From assembly GCA_022772675.1 (NCBI GenBank), contig JALEZW010000013.1, forward strand, positions 23,113-87,112: a stretch of DNA of 64,000 nucleotides, given 5' to 3'. The translations under genes were made by a program, and so were the position numbers. The DNA comes from Agathobacter sp. (GTDB lineage: Bacteria > Bacillota > Clostridia > Lachnospirales > Lachnospiraceae). The notes beneath the pieces were generated by a model. It saw nothing but the letters and a program-made list of their open reading frames with translations. It was not told the DNA's origin and ran no database searches. Position 1 is the stretch's first letter. Each line of letters opens with the position of its first letter. Positions 26,998-35,926 of this stretch are shown here, in pieces.

Positions 26998-27075
26998 ATA
27001 ATTTTCTATCTGTACAATTTCCTGCCGGTACAATTCTCTGTTGGTATAATTCTCTGTCAGTACAATTTTCTATCT
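26998..27075. repeat. 16-bp tandem repeat array upstream of thyA
   Basis: Four full units of about 16 bp begin at 27012, 27028, 27044 and 27060 (consensus GTACAATTCTCTGTTG), with a partial fifth unit at 26998. Units differ at 2-5 positions. The array starts 20 nt before the thyA ATG, so it occupies the thyA promoter/leader region. Each unit repeats a TTGTAC half-site on the minus strand. Confidence 0.85.
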
Positions 27076-27177
27076 GTTTGAAATGGTTATATGCTTTGTC
27101 TTTATACAGGCATCACAAATCTGCGCACTGAGATACAGCACATTTACATTCCATTATACCAATTCTTTCTAAAATGT

Positions 27178-28092
27178 CTATGAGAAAATTTGCTGTACAA
27201 TCATTTTATATTCCGGCAGTGACTGGCATTTCTGAATCATCTTTAAATTCTTTTCCCGATTGGGAAAATGTCTGGTCAGATAAAACCAGAGTTCCTTCAA
27301 ATGAAAGACCGCATCCTTTTCCGACTGGAAATTACAAAGACAGCCTTCCAGAATCTCATCGTGGAAAGCACGCAGGCTGTCTTTTCCTGCAGCGGGCATT
27401 CCCTTAATCTCTCCCACCAGCCCGGGATTTTCCAGAAGTCCCCGGCCTATCATCACACGGTCAATTCCGGGGAATCTGTCTGTAACTGCCTTATAATCTG
27501 TAACGCTGCAGATATCCCCGTTATAACAGAGAGGCACCTTAATCTTTTCTGCTGCATGGGCAAAGGCTTCCATATGAACCGGATTTTTATAGTAATCCTT
27601 CTGAAGTCTCGGATGAATGATAAGTTCCTCAAAAGGATATCTGGCATAAACCTCACAAAGTCTGTTCCATTCTTCTTCCTGTTCCATCCCGATTCGCGTT
27701 TTTACGGAAATGGGAAGGGGTGACTCCGAAAACACCGCATCCAGAAGCCTGTCCATTTCATCGGGGCTGGAAAGAAAACCGGCACCTTTTTTCTTGGATA
27801 CAACGGTCCCTGATGGGCATCCAAAATTCAAATTCACGCTGGTAAAGCCCATCTGTTCCAACTGTTTTATCATCATAAGAAACTCGTCTGCCCGGTTTCC
27901 GATCAACTGGGGGACAAGATTTATCCCCCTGTTATTTTCCGGAGCAAGGTCTCTTAGAATTTTTTTATTCATCCTTTTGGCCGCGGGAATAAACGGGGTA
28001 AAATATTTATCCATATAGGGGAAATGATTTGCGAAGGCATTGCGCACAATATAACCGGTGATTCCCTCCATGGGTGCCAGATAAAATAACAT
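27178..28092 (-). CDS. tRNA-dihydrouridine synthase family protein
   Basis: 304 aa FMN-dependent TIM barrel. It begins with FYLAPMEGITGYIVRNAF (Dus FMN block). NLNFGCPSGTVVSKKKGAGFL (about residue 93) includes the catalytic Cys, and GDICSVTDY and VMIGRGLLENPGL are also conserved. It reduces uridines in the tRNA D-loop. The ATG at 28092 follows AGGAG and matches the family start; the open frame extends to 28146. The sub-family (DusA/B/C type) is not resolved. Confidence 0.92.
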   Translation of the reverse strand: MLFYLAPMEGITGYIVRNAFANHFPYMDKYFTPFIPAAKRMNKKILRDLAPENNRGINLVPQLIGNRADEFLMMIKQLEQMGFTSVNLNFGCPSGTVVSKKKGAGFLSSPDEMDRLLDAVFSESPLPISVKTRIGMEQEEEWNRLCEVYARYPFEELIIHPRLQKDYYKNPVHMEAFAHAAEKIKVPLCYNGDICSVTDYKAVTDRFPGIDRVMIGRGLLENPGLVGEIKGMPAAGKDSLRAFHDEILEGCLCNFQSEKDAVFHLKELWFYLTRHFPNREKNLKMIQKCQSLPEYKMIVQQIFS

Positions 28093-28313
28093 TTTCTTTC
28101 TCCTGACTGCTCTTTGTGGCTGCCAGTACTTATTGATTTGTGGCACTGGATTCAGCTTTCAAATTTTGCGAAAATATATCATGATTTTCAAGTCTGAATC
28201 CATTATAGGAATTTTGGAAGAAAAAGAAAAGGTTTTTTTGCTGGAAATTGACAACTTTTTGGGGAAAGCCTATAGTAAATATTATCAGCATACAGTTTTA
28301 CAGGAGGTACAGT

Positions 28314-29024
28314 TTGGAAAATAAAGATAAAAATACAAACCGAAAATACATTGCGAAAATTGTCATCGCAATTCTGACATTACTGCTGGTTGTGGTGATT
28401 GCCTATTCTATCGGACGCCCGCTGGTACGTTTCGTTTCCGATCCGGCCAAATTCCGGGACTGGGTAAATGAGAAAGGATTCCTGGGTGTTCTGGCATTCA
28501 TCTCCATGAATATCCTCCAGGTACTTCTGGCGGTCATTCCCGGTGGTCCCTTTGAGGTTGGTGCCGGCTACGCCTTTGGCATTGTCCGTGGAACACTCAT
28601 CTGCGATTTTTCCATGACACTGGCAGGAATTATTATCTTTTTATTCGTGCGCCGGTTTGGAATGCGCTTTGTGGAATTGTTTGTCAGTCGTGAAAAGGTA
28701 GAATCTGTCCATATATTAAAAAGTTCCAGGAAATCAGAAAGCATTATTTTCCTGCTCTTCCTCATTCCCGGAACGCCAAAGGATCTTTTGTCCTATCTGG
28801 TGGGACTTACAGATATGAAACTGTCACACTGGATTTTCATCTCAGCCATAGGACGCATACCCGCCATCTTTCTTTCGGTCCTGAGCGGCAATGCACTGAA
28901 TGAGTCCGACTATGTAAAGGTGGCAGTCATGTTTGCCGTGATGATCGTACTATCTATCTTCGGAGTTGTGTTCTACAATATAAAAAATAAAAAAGAATCC
29001 GATACGGATTCCACGAACAATTAG
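28314..29024 (+). CDS. TVP38/TMEM64 (VTT/DedA-like) membrane protein, TTG start
   Basis: 236 aa with a first membrane span near residues 15-38 and several more after 60. The VTT-domain blocks AVIPGGPFEVGAGYAFG and FLIPGTPKDLLSYLVGLT are conserved; these proteins form re-entrant loops and are thought to move lipids across the membrane. The start is TTG at 28314, 6 nt after a perfect AGGAGG; a longer frame from 28248 lacks a ribosome site. A strong terminator follows. Confidence 0.88.
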   Translation: MENKDKNTNRKYIAKIVIAILTLLLVVVIAYSIGRPLVRFVSDPAKFRDWVNEKGFLGVLAFISMNILQVLLAVIPGGPFEVGAGYAFGIVRGTLICDFSMTLAGIIIFLFVRRFGMRFVELFVSREKVESVHILKSSRKSESIIFLLFLIPGTPKDLLSYLVGLTDMKLSHWIFISAIGRIPAIFLSVLSGNALNESDYVKVAVMFAVMIVLSIFGVVFYNIKNKKESDTDSTNN

Positions 29025-29092
29025 ATTTCTGCCTAGTTTTCGCAGATTCCCAGCAACGGATTTACAAATTCCACGAACATATTACTATTTCA

Positions 29093-29121
29093 AAAAGAGG
29101 ACGGAAATTCCGTCCTCTTTT
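29093..29121. terminator. terminator after the TVP38-like gene
   Basis: AAAAGAGGACGGAA-A-TTCCGTCCTCTTTT is a perfect 14-bp stem with a T run, 68 nt after the stop. The A run makes it usable by the converging PAS gene as well. Confidence 0.9.
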
Positions 29122-29206
29122 GATACAGGAATTGCTTCGCAAGTCTACGCTTCACTCCGGTGGCTGCAGAACAGACATCCACCGGATGTATTGCCCCCTG
29201 CAATTT

Positions 29207-29677
29207 TTAATAAGGAGCTCGGCAGACTCTCTGCTGTCCCATGCTTCCTTCAATTACCCTGTTCAAACAAATCTCACAAATATCACCATCTCTGTCTTTT
29301 ACGCGGATAACGTGTGTAGATACCCACTGATACTGACCATTTCTGCCTTTCTGATACTGTTTGGAATATACTTCTCTTTTCCCCTGCCCCAATTTTCGCA
29401 GCAATCTCTCTCTGGAAAAATTATCCAGAAAAGATCTCTGGTAATTTGGATGAATATACTCCACCCCAAAATCAATCAGGTCATCATACTTTCCGGTAGC
29501 CGGAAAATCCCCTGCCAAAAAGCCGTCATCCTTGATCATCATGTAAGTATTCTTGGTCAGATTTGCCGAAATAATCATTGGAAAAGCTTCCGACACCGCT
29601 TCAAAAACCGATAAAACTTCCTCCATGCTGATTCCATTCAGCGCCTCAAACTCTTTAAATGATTTCGCAGCCCTCAT
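29207..29677 (-). CDS. stand-alone PAS-like protein
   Basis: 156 aa. Residues about 25-150 have a PAS fold pattern: a helical cap, SVFEAVSEAFPMIISANLTKNTYMMI, and a C-terminal sheet with KRGRNGQYQWVSTHVIRVKDRDG-type strands typical of PAS_3. It lacks the GGDEF, kinase or other output domain usually attached. It may be a truncated sensor or a partner protein. The ATG at 29677 follows GGGAGGTG at 10 nt; the frame also opens at 29695. Confidence 0.6.
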   Translation of the reverse strand: MRAAKSFKEFEALNGISMEEVLSVFEAVSEAFPMIISANLTKNTYMMIKDDGFLAGDFPATGKYDDLIDFGVEYIHPNYQRSFLDNFSRERLLRKLGQGKREVYSKQYQKGRNGQYQWVSTHVIRVKDRDGDICEICLNRVIEGSMGQQRVCRAPY

Positions 29678-29769
29678 CTGATTTGCACCTCCCATAGTAA
29701 GCTATTTGACTATTCTCCATAACACCATTATAAACAAATTTTTTACATTTGCATAGTCCCTTTTTTACT

Positions 29770-29802
29770 AAGAAAAGCACTGCTGGCTGCAGTGCTTTTC
29801 TT
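29770..29802 (-). terminator. terminator after the tRNA genes
   Basis: AAGAAAAGCACTGC-AGCCA-GCAGTGCTTTTCTT on the minus strand is a 14-bp perfect stem whose 3' arm is U-rich, just after the second tRNA-Gly. The plus-strand side is followed by seven T, so it may work both ways. Confidence 0.85.
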
Positions 29803-29812
29803 TTTTTAAGAA

Positions 29813-29884
29813 GCGATAGACGGGGCTCGAACCCGCGGTCTCGACCTTGGCAAGGTCGCGCGTTACCAACTACGCCACTATCGC
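29813..29884 (-). tRNA. tRNA-Gly (GCC), copy 2
   Basis: 72-nt cloverleaf: acceptor GCGATAG/CTATCGC, D arm with GCGTAGTTGGTAACGC, anticodon stem-loop CGACCTTGCCAAGGTCG (anticodon GCC), T arm with GGTTCGAGCC. CCA is not encoded. It is identical in sequence to the copy upstream and shares its transcript. Confidence 0.96.
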
Positions 29885-29910
29885 ATATATCCAATATGAA
29901 GTTTTAAAGA

Positions 29911-29982
29911 GCGATAGACGGGGCTCGAACCCGCGGTCTCGACCTTGGCAAGGTCGCGCGTTACCAACTACGCCACTATCGC
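29911..29982 (-). tRNA. tRNA-Gly (GCC), copy 1
   Basis: Identical 72-nt sequence to the neighbouring copy, separated from it by 26 nt. It is transcribed first, from the promoter at 30020-30048. The anticodon is GCC and CCA is not encoded. Confidence 0.96.
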
Positions 29983-30019
29983 ATATGTTCGCTTTGTTCT
30001 CTTGACGAGCACAAGTAAG

Positions 30020-30048
30020 ATAATATCAGAAACTCGAACCAATGTCAA
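30020..30048 (-). promoter_or_regulatory. tRNA operon promoter
   Basis: Perfect TTGACA (30048-30043), a 17-nt spacer and TATTAT (30025-30020) on the minus strand, about 40 nt before the first tRNA-Gly. Confidence 0.85.
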
Positions 30049-30131
30049 CTACTTTTTTAAATATATCCATTATCAGTTCTATTCTCTTTCCCATATACAT
30101 AAAATATATAAAACCAAACCGGAGGCAGCTT

Positions 30132-30572
30132 ATGAGTGCAAAAACAAAAATTGTCGTTCTTCATATGAAAAAATTAATTTTTACAGGTGTTATGACTGCA
30201 CTGGGGATTCTGATCATTGTAATGCTCATCCTTTTATTCGGTCATTCCTCCAATGATGACAGTAATCAGGAATCCGTTGACACCATGTATATTCCCGGCA
30301 TATATACCTCTTCTGTCACCATTGACGGAACTCCCTTTGATGTCCAGGTTGCGGTGGATGAAAACCATATTAACTCCATCTCCCTCATGAATCTTGATGA
30401 GAGCGTGGAAACCATGTATCCACTGATCCGACCTACTTTGGACGAACTGGCAAAACAGATTATTGACAGTCAGTCTATCTCAGACATTACATATTCCAAG
30501 AATAACCAGTACACCTGCCGAATGCTCGTGGATGCTGTCTCAGAGGCACTAAAAAAGGCATCGCCCCAATAG
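30132..30572 (+). CDS. membrane-anchored FMN-binding-like protein
   Basis: 146 aa. One membrane span at about residues 14-35 is followed by an extracytoplasmic domain with the FMN_bind pattern (YIPGIYTSSVTIDGTPFDVQVAVDENHINSI..., ending in VDAVSEALKKA). The threonine motif SGAT that carries covalent FMN in that family is replaced (NNQYTCRMLVDAVS), so flavin attachment is doubtful. The ATG at 30132 follows GGAGG. The function is unknown; it could be a degenerate electron-transfer or sensor protein. Confidence 0.6.
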   Translation: MSAKTKIVVLHMKKLIFTGVMTALGILIIVMLILLFGHSSNDDSNQESVDTMYIPGIYTSSVTIDGTPFDVQVAVDENHINSISLMNLDESVETMYPLIRPTLDELAKQIIDSQSISDITYSKNNQYTCRMLVDAVSEALKKASPQ

Positions 30573-30582
30573 GCGGTGCCTT
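30551..30582 (-). terminator. terminator of the small membrane protein gene, inside the 3' end of its neighbour
   Basis: On the minus strand AAGGCACCGCC-TATTGG-GGCGATGCCTT is followed by TTTT. It lies 12 nt after the stop at 30594 and overlaps the last codons of the converging plus-strand gene. Confidence 0.8.
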
Positions 30583-30593
30583 CGCATTCCGTA

Positions 30594-30842
30594 TTATTCT
30601 TCCGTCTCTGTATTTAAATCTGACAGGTAATCAGAAACTGCAGAAACGTTGGTGTAGAATGTCTTTGCAGGCTTATGGGAATCGTAATACTGATACCCGG
30701 AATATCCTGCCCATCCGACTAACGCAGCTAAAATTACCCATGCACAGGCAATTCCTGCCACACGCTCTGCCTTCTGCTTTGCCATTTCTTTTTTACGGTT
30801 TGCTTTTTCTTTTTTATGTTGTTCTACCTTTGCCTGACTCAC
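30594..30842 (-). CDS. small single-span membrane protein, unknown
   Basis: 82 aa with a Lys/Glu-rich N-terminus (about residues 1-26), one membrane span (about 29-50) and a short outside tail. The GTG start at 30842 lies 7 nt after AGGAGAG. A terminator follows directly, so it is a single-gene unit. I do not recognise the family. Confidence 0.65.
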   Translation of the reverse strand: MSQAKVEQHKKEKANRKKEMAKQKAERVAGIACAWVILAALVGWAGYSGYQYYDSHKPAKTFYTNVSAVSDYLSDLNTETEE

Positions 30843-31004
30843 GTTACATCTCTCCTAAATTCATTATGTATTATAAAGACTATAGTACACATTTTTCTCT
30901 CAAAATGCAAGCCCCGTCTTTTTCAAACCACCGGCTGCATATGGCCAATGCCATGCAGACGGAAACTATGCCCACCCCTGAACATAACAGTGACTCTCTG
31001 CCTA

Positions 31005-31805
31005 TTACATGGACCTGGATATATCCAGACACTTCATCATTGCCTCAAAGACACCGCTTCGCATCCCCTTTTCCTCCAGAACGCGGACTGCCTGAATTGT
31101 GGTTCCGGCAGGGGAACATACCATATCCTTAAGTTCTCCCGGATGCTTTCCTGTCTCTAAAACCATTTTCGCACTTCCTAAAACTGCCTGGGAGGCAAAT
31201 TTATATGCCTGTGCTCTTGGCATCCCTCCTGCCACTGCTGCATCTGCCATGGCCTCGATAAACATAAAGACATATGCCGGAGAGCTCCCGCTGACAGCAG
31301 TCACCACATCCATCAGGTGCTCTGCAATCACCTCTGTTTCAGAAAAACCGCTGCAGAGATTACGAATTTCCTCCATATCCGCCTCCGTCACCTGATTTCC
31401 GGCACACATCCCCATCATTCCAGCCCCCACCATACAGGGTGTATTTGGCATGGTACGGATGACCTTCTGATTCTCTCCCAGAAGTTCAGCAAACCAGGCA
31501 AGAGTCTTTCCCGGTGCGATGGATACAAGTATTTTTTCCTCCGTCAGGACATCCTTGATTTCCCGAAGTACCTCCTCATAAAACTGTGGCTTTACCGCCA
31601 CAAATAAAATATCTGCAAAGGCTGCGACTTCACGATTATCTGTCGTGATCTGCACACCATATTCCTCTTTCTTCTTTTGTAGTGTTTCCCTGGTCCGACA
31701 GGAAATCATCATTTCCTGTGGCTCACACTTTCCGGAATCCAGAATTCCCGCCATCATGGCCGTTCCCATATTGCCACAACCAATAAAACCGATTTTTTTA
31801 TTCAT
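31005..31805 (-). CDS. proC: pyrroline-5-carboxylate reductase
   Basis: 266 aa, the normal ProC length. The Rossmann motif IGFIGCGNMGTAMMAG is at the N-terminus, VKPQFY at about 70, and the dimer/substrate block TAVSGSSPAYVFMFIEAMADAAV (about 165) is followed by GTTIQAVRVLEEKGMR. It reduces pyrroline-5-carboxylate to proline with NAD(P)H, the last step of proline synthesis. Divergent from the HipA-like gene. Confidence 0.95.
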   Translation of the reverse strand: MNKKIGFIGCGNMGTAMMAGILDSGKCEPQEMMISCRTRETLQKKKEEYGVQITTDNREVAAFADILFVAVKPQFYEEVLREIKDVLTEEKILVSIAPGKTLAWFAELLGENQKVIRTMPNTPCMVGAGMMGMCAGNQVTEADMEEIRNLCSGFSETEVIAEHLMDVVTAVSGSSPAYVFMFIEAMADAAVAGGMPRAQAYKFASQAVLGSAKMVLETGKHPGELKDMVCSPAGTTIQAVRVLEEKGMRSGVFEAMMKCLDISRSM

Positions 31806-32011
31806 GCTGTTCCTCCTCGTATTCTTCGCTGATCCAGCCTCTCCTAGTTTCTCGTACAGCCTTAAATTAGTTACAGTAGAGGCTGCACCATTCGCAAAGC
31901 ATCTGTGATGCCTCCCCTAGTATACCATTATCCTATCTCGATTTCTACCTCTGTTTCAGTAACTGTACATATGTCCCCTTCCTCTGAAGAAATCTGCTTT
32001 GAAGTCTATCC

Positions 32012-32040
32012 TTGTATCCCGGAACCATAAATGCTATACT
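32012..32040 (+). promoter_or_regulatory. promoter of the HipA-like kinase gene
   Basis: TTGTAT (32012-32017) and TATACT (32035-32040) are 17 nt apart, with TG before the -10. The ATG at 32079 follows GAGGAGG. Confidence 0.75.
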
Positions 32041-32078
32041 ATATTGCAAAGAAATTGCGTGCTTGAGGAGGTGGCAGC

Positions 32079-32993
32079 ATGCGCTATCTGATGTGTAAAA
32101 ATACGAAAGTATTAAATTTAGATACCTATGACATACTTGCGGGCGGGCTGCTTCCGGGTTATGTTAAGAAGAATCATCCATCGAAAGAGACCTATCATGT
32201 CTGGATGAAAAGCAGATATTCCTCTTCCTCGAATACGTTAGCTCGTAAATTGCAGGGCATACAGTTCGGTCAGGGTAATCGTTGCCGCATCAATCGATTG
32301 ACTCACGCATTAAGTTTCACTGACTGCTATTGGGAAAAAGATGAAACTGAGACGGTTATGTTTCAGGATATTAGTCCATATTACACCAGATTTTGGGATG
32401 GTTTGTCCGAATTTAACGGCGAGGCAGCACCAACTCTGTATACGGATGGCTGCCTGCCCAAGAAGTGGCTGCAGTCCGGTGAATTGTTCAAGCAGGGGGA
32501 TTTGTCTCTGGAGATTGAGTGTATCAACCTCTGTAAAGCATGTGGGATACCCGTAGAGGATGGATATATAACAACAAACGGTATCTGTGTTACCAATTTC
32601 ACATCTGATATGATTATGTTTGAAAATGCGAAAGCGTCCGGGGAATTTGATGAATATGACTTTACCGATGAAGACATCGTGAGCAAGTTTGGAAAGTCAG
32701 GTGTACAGATGTTAGTGATTGACGCCATTATCGGTAATGGCGACAGGCATGCCGGAAACTTTGGGTATTTGCGCAATGCGGATTCCGGCGCATATATTGG
32801 TATGGCTCCTCTGTATGATTTTGACCATGCATTAGATTCAACAGCGACTGACAAGCCGGATATTCTGATTTCGGATATGCTGCAGGCCTGCAAAGCCTAC
32901 ACAGATGAAATATCCCGTATTTGCAATATTTCACTGAAATGCGACAACAACATCTTTCACAAACGGGCACAATTAATACTCGATTTAATATGA
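32079..32993 (+). CDS. solitary HipA-like protein kinase
   Basis: 304 aa with the HipA_C kinase core: IIGNGDRHAGNFGYLRN (about residue 213; catalytic Asp and metal-binding Asn) and MAPLYDFDHALD (about 247; DFG-equivalent Asp). HipA kinases phosphorylate targets such as GltX and are normally held in check by a HipB-type HTH antitoxin. No HTH gene lies beside it: proC is divergent upstream and a terminator follows. The N-terminus is shorter than in E. coli HipA, so this is a short, orphan type. The role could be toxin-like or regulatory. Confidence 0.82.
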   Translation: MRYLMCKNTKVLNLDTYDILAGGLLPGYVKKNHPSKETYHVWMKSRYSSSSNTLARKLQGIQFGQGNRCRINRLTHALSFTDCYWEKDETETVMFQDISPYYTRFWDGLSEFNGEAAPTLYTDGCLPKKWLQSGELFKQGDLSLEIECINLCKACGIPVEDGYITTNGICVTNFTSDMIMFENAKASGEFDEYDFTDEDIVSKFGKSGVQMLVIDAIIGNGDRHAGNFGYLRNADSGAYIGMAPLYDFDHALDSTATDKPDILISDMLQACKAYTDEISRICNISLKCDNNIFHKRAQLILDLI

Positions 32994-33014
32994 CAGTGAC
33001 AATTAGCCTAATGA

Positions 33015-33044
33015 AAACCCCACGAACTGCCATTCGTGGGGTTT
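33015..33044 (+). terminator. terminator after the HipA-like gene
   Basis: AAACCCCACGAA-CTGCCA-TTCGTGGGGTTT, a perfect 12-bp stem ending in TTT, 22 nt after the stop. Confidence 0.88.
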
Positions 33045-33148
33045 CGCTTTGTGCCAACTTGGACACTAATCTCATTTTAAGCCTAGTATGGCATATGCCA
33101 ATATTTTTTGCAATATTCGTTTTTGCAAATTCACTGTGTTGGGGTACA

Positions 33149-34381
33149 TTAACTACGGTAATCTCCGTTAATCTTTACATAATCATAAGTCAGGTCACAG
33201 CCCCATGCCTTTGCGGAAGATTCCCCCTGATGTAAATCAATATTGATATAAATCTCATCCTCACCGAGAATAATTTTCGCCTCATCCTCAGAAAAATCAA
33301 CTCCGGCACCATTTCTGCAGACTGCCACGCACCCCTTTGCCGAAGCCAGATCCACATCTACTTTATTGATATCAAAATCCGCCTCTGCATAACCGATGGC
33401 GCAAAGAATTCTTCCCCAGTTGGCATCTTCGCCAAACATTGCACACTTAAACAGCGGGGAACGGATGACACTCTTTGCCACTATGATTGCAGTATCCTGA
33501 TCCGGCGCACCGTTACAGGTACACTCTAACAGCTTGGAGGCACCCTCTCCATCCTTTGCCAGCATCCTGGTAAGGGTCATGAGTACCTGATACAATGCCT
33601 TACGGAAAGTCTCGTACTCCTCTCCCTCCTGTGTGATTGGAGTGTTTCCTGCCATACCGTTTGCCATAATGCTGACCATATCGTTTGTTGAGGTATCACC
33701 ATCAATACTCAGACAGTTATATGTCACCTTAACGATTTCTGACAGTGCCTTCTGAATCAGTTCGGAAGAGATTGCAATATCCGTTGTGACAAAGTTTAAA
33801 GTCGTAGCCATATTGGGATGAATCATACCGCTTCCCTTTGCCATACCTCCCACCGTACAGGTCTTTCCGTCAATTGTAAAGGAAACAGCCGTCTCCTTTG
33901 CATAGGTATCCGTTGTCATAATGGCATTGGCAGCCTTTCCGTGATTCTCCGGCGAAAGTCCCTCTGCCAATTCCTTCACATGATCCCTGATGGGCTCAAT
34001 GGGGAGTCTCTGTCCGATGACACCGGTAGATGCAACGATTACCTCTTCCGGGCGGATTCCCAGTTCTGCAGCAGCAAGTTCACACATCATCTGTGCCTTT
34101 TCTTCTCCGTCAGCATTACAGGTATTGGCATTCTTACTGTTTGCAATAACCGCACGGGTCTTATTGCCGGTTGCCTTAAGATGAGCTTTGGTTACAAGAA
34201 TCGGTGCTCCCTTAACTTTATTTGTCGTATATACGGCTGCCGCAGTACATTCCCTCTCTGATAATATCAGTGCCAGATCATTCTTATTCTTATCCTCATT
34301 CAGCCCACAGTTTACACCATTTGCCGAAAATCCCTTTGCAGCACAGACACCCCCGTCTACCTGCTTCATATCTAAATCCAT
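33149..34381 (-). CDS. argJ: glutamate N-acetyltransferase / amino-acid N-acetyltransferase
   Basis: 410 aa. Proprotein of the ArgJ family: the autocleavage/catalytic block GMAKGSGMIHPNMATTLNFVTTD (about residues 179-201) has the nucleophilic Thr in the MATTL motif. It moves acetyl groups from N-acetylornithine to glutamate in the arginine pathway. It stands apart from other arg genes here. The ATG at 34381 follows AGGAG. Confidence 0.95.
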   Translation of the reverse strand: MDLDMKQVDGGVCAAKGFSANGVNCGLNEDKNKNDLALILSERECTAAAVYTTNKVKGAPILVTKAHLKATGNKTRAVIANSKNANTCNADGEEKAQMMCELAAAELGIRPEEVIVASTGVIGQRLPIEPIRDHVKELAEGLSPENHGKAANAIMTTDTYAKETAVSFTIDGKTCTVGGMAKGSGMIHPNMATTLNFVTTDIAISSELIQKALSEIVKVTYNCLSIDGDTSTNDMVSIMANGMAGNTPITQEGEEYETFRKALYQVLMTLTRMLAKDGEGASKLLECTCNGAPDQDTAIIVAKSVIRSPLFKCAMFGEDANWGRILCAIGYAEADFDINKVDVDLASAKGCVAVCRNGAGVDFSEDEAKIILGEDEIYINIDLHQGESSAKAWGCDLTYDYVKINGDYRS

Positions 34382-34437
34382 TTTCTTACTCCTATCTTTT
34401 TCTTCATGTCAATCTTATGATATAAGGGTCTGTAAGT

Positions 34438-35775
34438 CTACTCTCTTTCCTGCATCACACTCTTGTAGGCAGGACGGATAATCTTGCTGCTTCCAATCAG
34501 TTCCTCCAGTCTGTGGGCACTCCAGCCGGCGATTCTTGCAATGGCAAAAAGCGGAGTAAAAAGTTCTGAGGGAATACCCAGCATATCATAGACAAATCCG
34601 CTGTAGAAATCCACATTCGGGCTGACACCCTTAAAGATATGGCGTTTTTCTGCAATAAGCTCCGGAGCCAGTTCCTCGATCAGCGTATAAAGATGCATAT
34701 CCTTCTGTCTCCCTTTTGCCTCTGCCAGATGTTCCACATAGCTGCGGAATACCCGCTCTCTCGGGTCGGAAAGGGAGTAAACAGCATGTCCCATACCATA
34801 GATGAGTCCCTTATGGTCAAAGGCTTCTCCGTTTAGCAGCTTTGACAGATATGCCCTGACCTCATCCCGGTCATCCCAGTCCTTTACATGTTCACGGATA
34901 TCGTCCATCATCTGCATTACCTTGATATTGGCACCGCCGTGCTTCGGTCCCTTAAGAGAGGACATGGCAGCTGCAACTGCGGAATAGGTATCGGTTCCTG
35001 CAGATGTCACAACCCTTGTGGTAAAGGTGCTGTTATTTCCACCGCCGTGTTCCATATGAAGCATCAGGGCTACGTCCAAAACCTGTGCCTCCAGCTGGGT
35101 ATACTTCATGTCCGGCCGCAGCATGCGAAGGAAATTCTCTGCCGTGGAAAGCTTCGGATCCGGTCTGTGGATATACATACTGGAATCATTTTCATAATGG
35201 TTGTATGCGTGATAGCCATATACTGCCAGCATCGGAAAATTCGCAATCAACTGCATACACTGGCGGATGTTATTTTCCACAGAAGAATCTGTAGTATAGG
35301 GATCATAGGCTGCCAGTGTCAGGATACTGCGGGTCATGGAATTCATGATGTCCTTAGAGGGCGCCTTCATGATAACATCACGGGTAAAGTTTGTGGGAAG
35401 CGTCCTGCTGTTTCCCAGAACCTCACAAAATTCTGCCTGCTCCTTTTCATTTGGCAGTTCTCCGAATAAAAGCAGATATGCTGCTTTCTCAAATCCAAAT
35501 TCATCCGGCTTCAGATTCCTGATTAATGTCTGGACATTATAGCCTCTGTACCACAGTTCTCCGTCACAGGGAATCTGATTTCCGTTCTCATCACTTTTAA
35601 AGGAAACAATCTTAGAAATTCGGGTAAGACCTGTCAATACCCCTTTTCCATTGACATCCCGGAGACCTCGGTTTACTCCATACTCCTGAAACAGACCATC
35701 TGAGATGGTATCATTTTCAATACACATATTCTGTTTTGATTCTGCGTAGGTTGTTAATAAATCTTTATTCTCCAT
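34438..35775 (-). CDS. gltA: citrate synthase
   Basis: 445 aa. Conserved active-site blocks are LHMEHGGGNNSTFTTRVV (about residue 240), GMGHAVYSLSDPR (about 316) and the Asp region VNVDFYSGFVYDMLGIP (about 386). It condenses oxaloacetate and acetyl-CoA to citrate, feeding glutamate synthesis in an organism that probably runs only part of the TCA cycle. It lies 56 nt upstream of argJ on the same strand, which fits a shared link to glutamate. It is a Si-type synthase, not the Re-type seen in some clostridia. Confidence 0.94.
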   Translation of the reverse strand: MENKDLLTTYAESKQNMCIENDTISDGLFQEYGVNRGLRDVNGKGVLTGLTRISKIVSFKSDENGNQIPCDGELWYRGYNVQTLIRNLKPDEFGFEKAAYLLLFGELPNEKEQAEFCEVLGNSRTLPTNFTRDVIMKAPSKDIMNSMTRSILTLAAYDPYTTDSSVENNIRQCMQLIANFPMLAVYGYHAYNHYENDSSMYIHRPDPKLSTAENFLRMLRPDMKYTQLEAQVLDVALMLHMEHGGGNNSTFTTRVVTSAGTDTYSAVAAAMSSLKGPKHGGANIKVMQMMDDIREHVKDWDDRDEVRAYLSKLLNGEAFDHKGLIYGMGHAVYSLSDPRERVFRSYVEHLAEAKGRQKDMHLYTLIEELAPELIAEKRHIFKGVSPNVDFYSGFVYDMLGIPSELFTPLFAIARIAGWSAHRLEELIGSSKIIRPAYKSVMQERE

Positions 35776-35926
35776 GCTTCACTCTCCCATCTGTATTTTT
35801 CCATTATATCCTAATTGCCCCATAAAAAAAAGCTTTTCATAAAATTTTAACATTTGATTTATGAATGGAAATGACGGGCGAACCGTTCCCACACCTGCTG
35901 CATACCTTAAAAGAAAAAGGCTTTTC

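Noticed and set aside
26998..27075. CRISPR array
   Set aside because: Repeats are adjacent without spacers and no cas genes are present; it is a simple tandem repeat.
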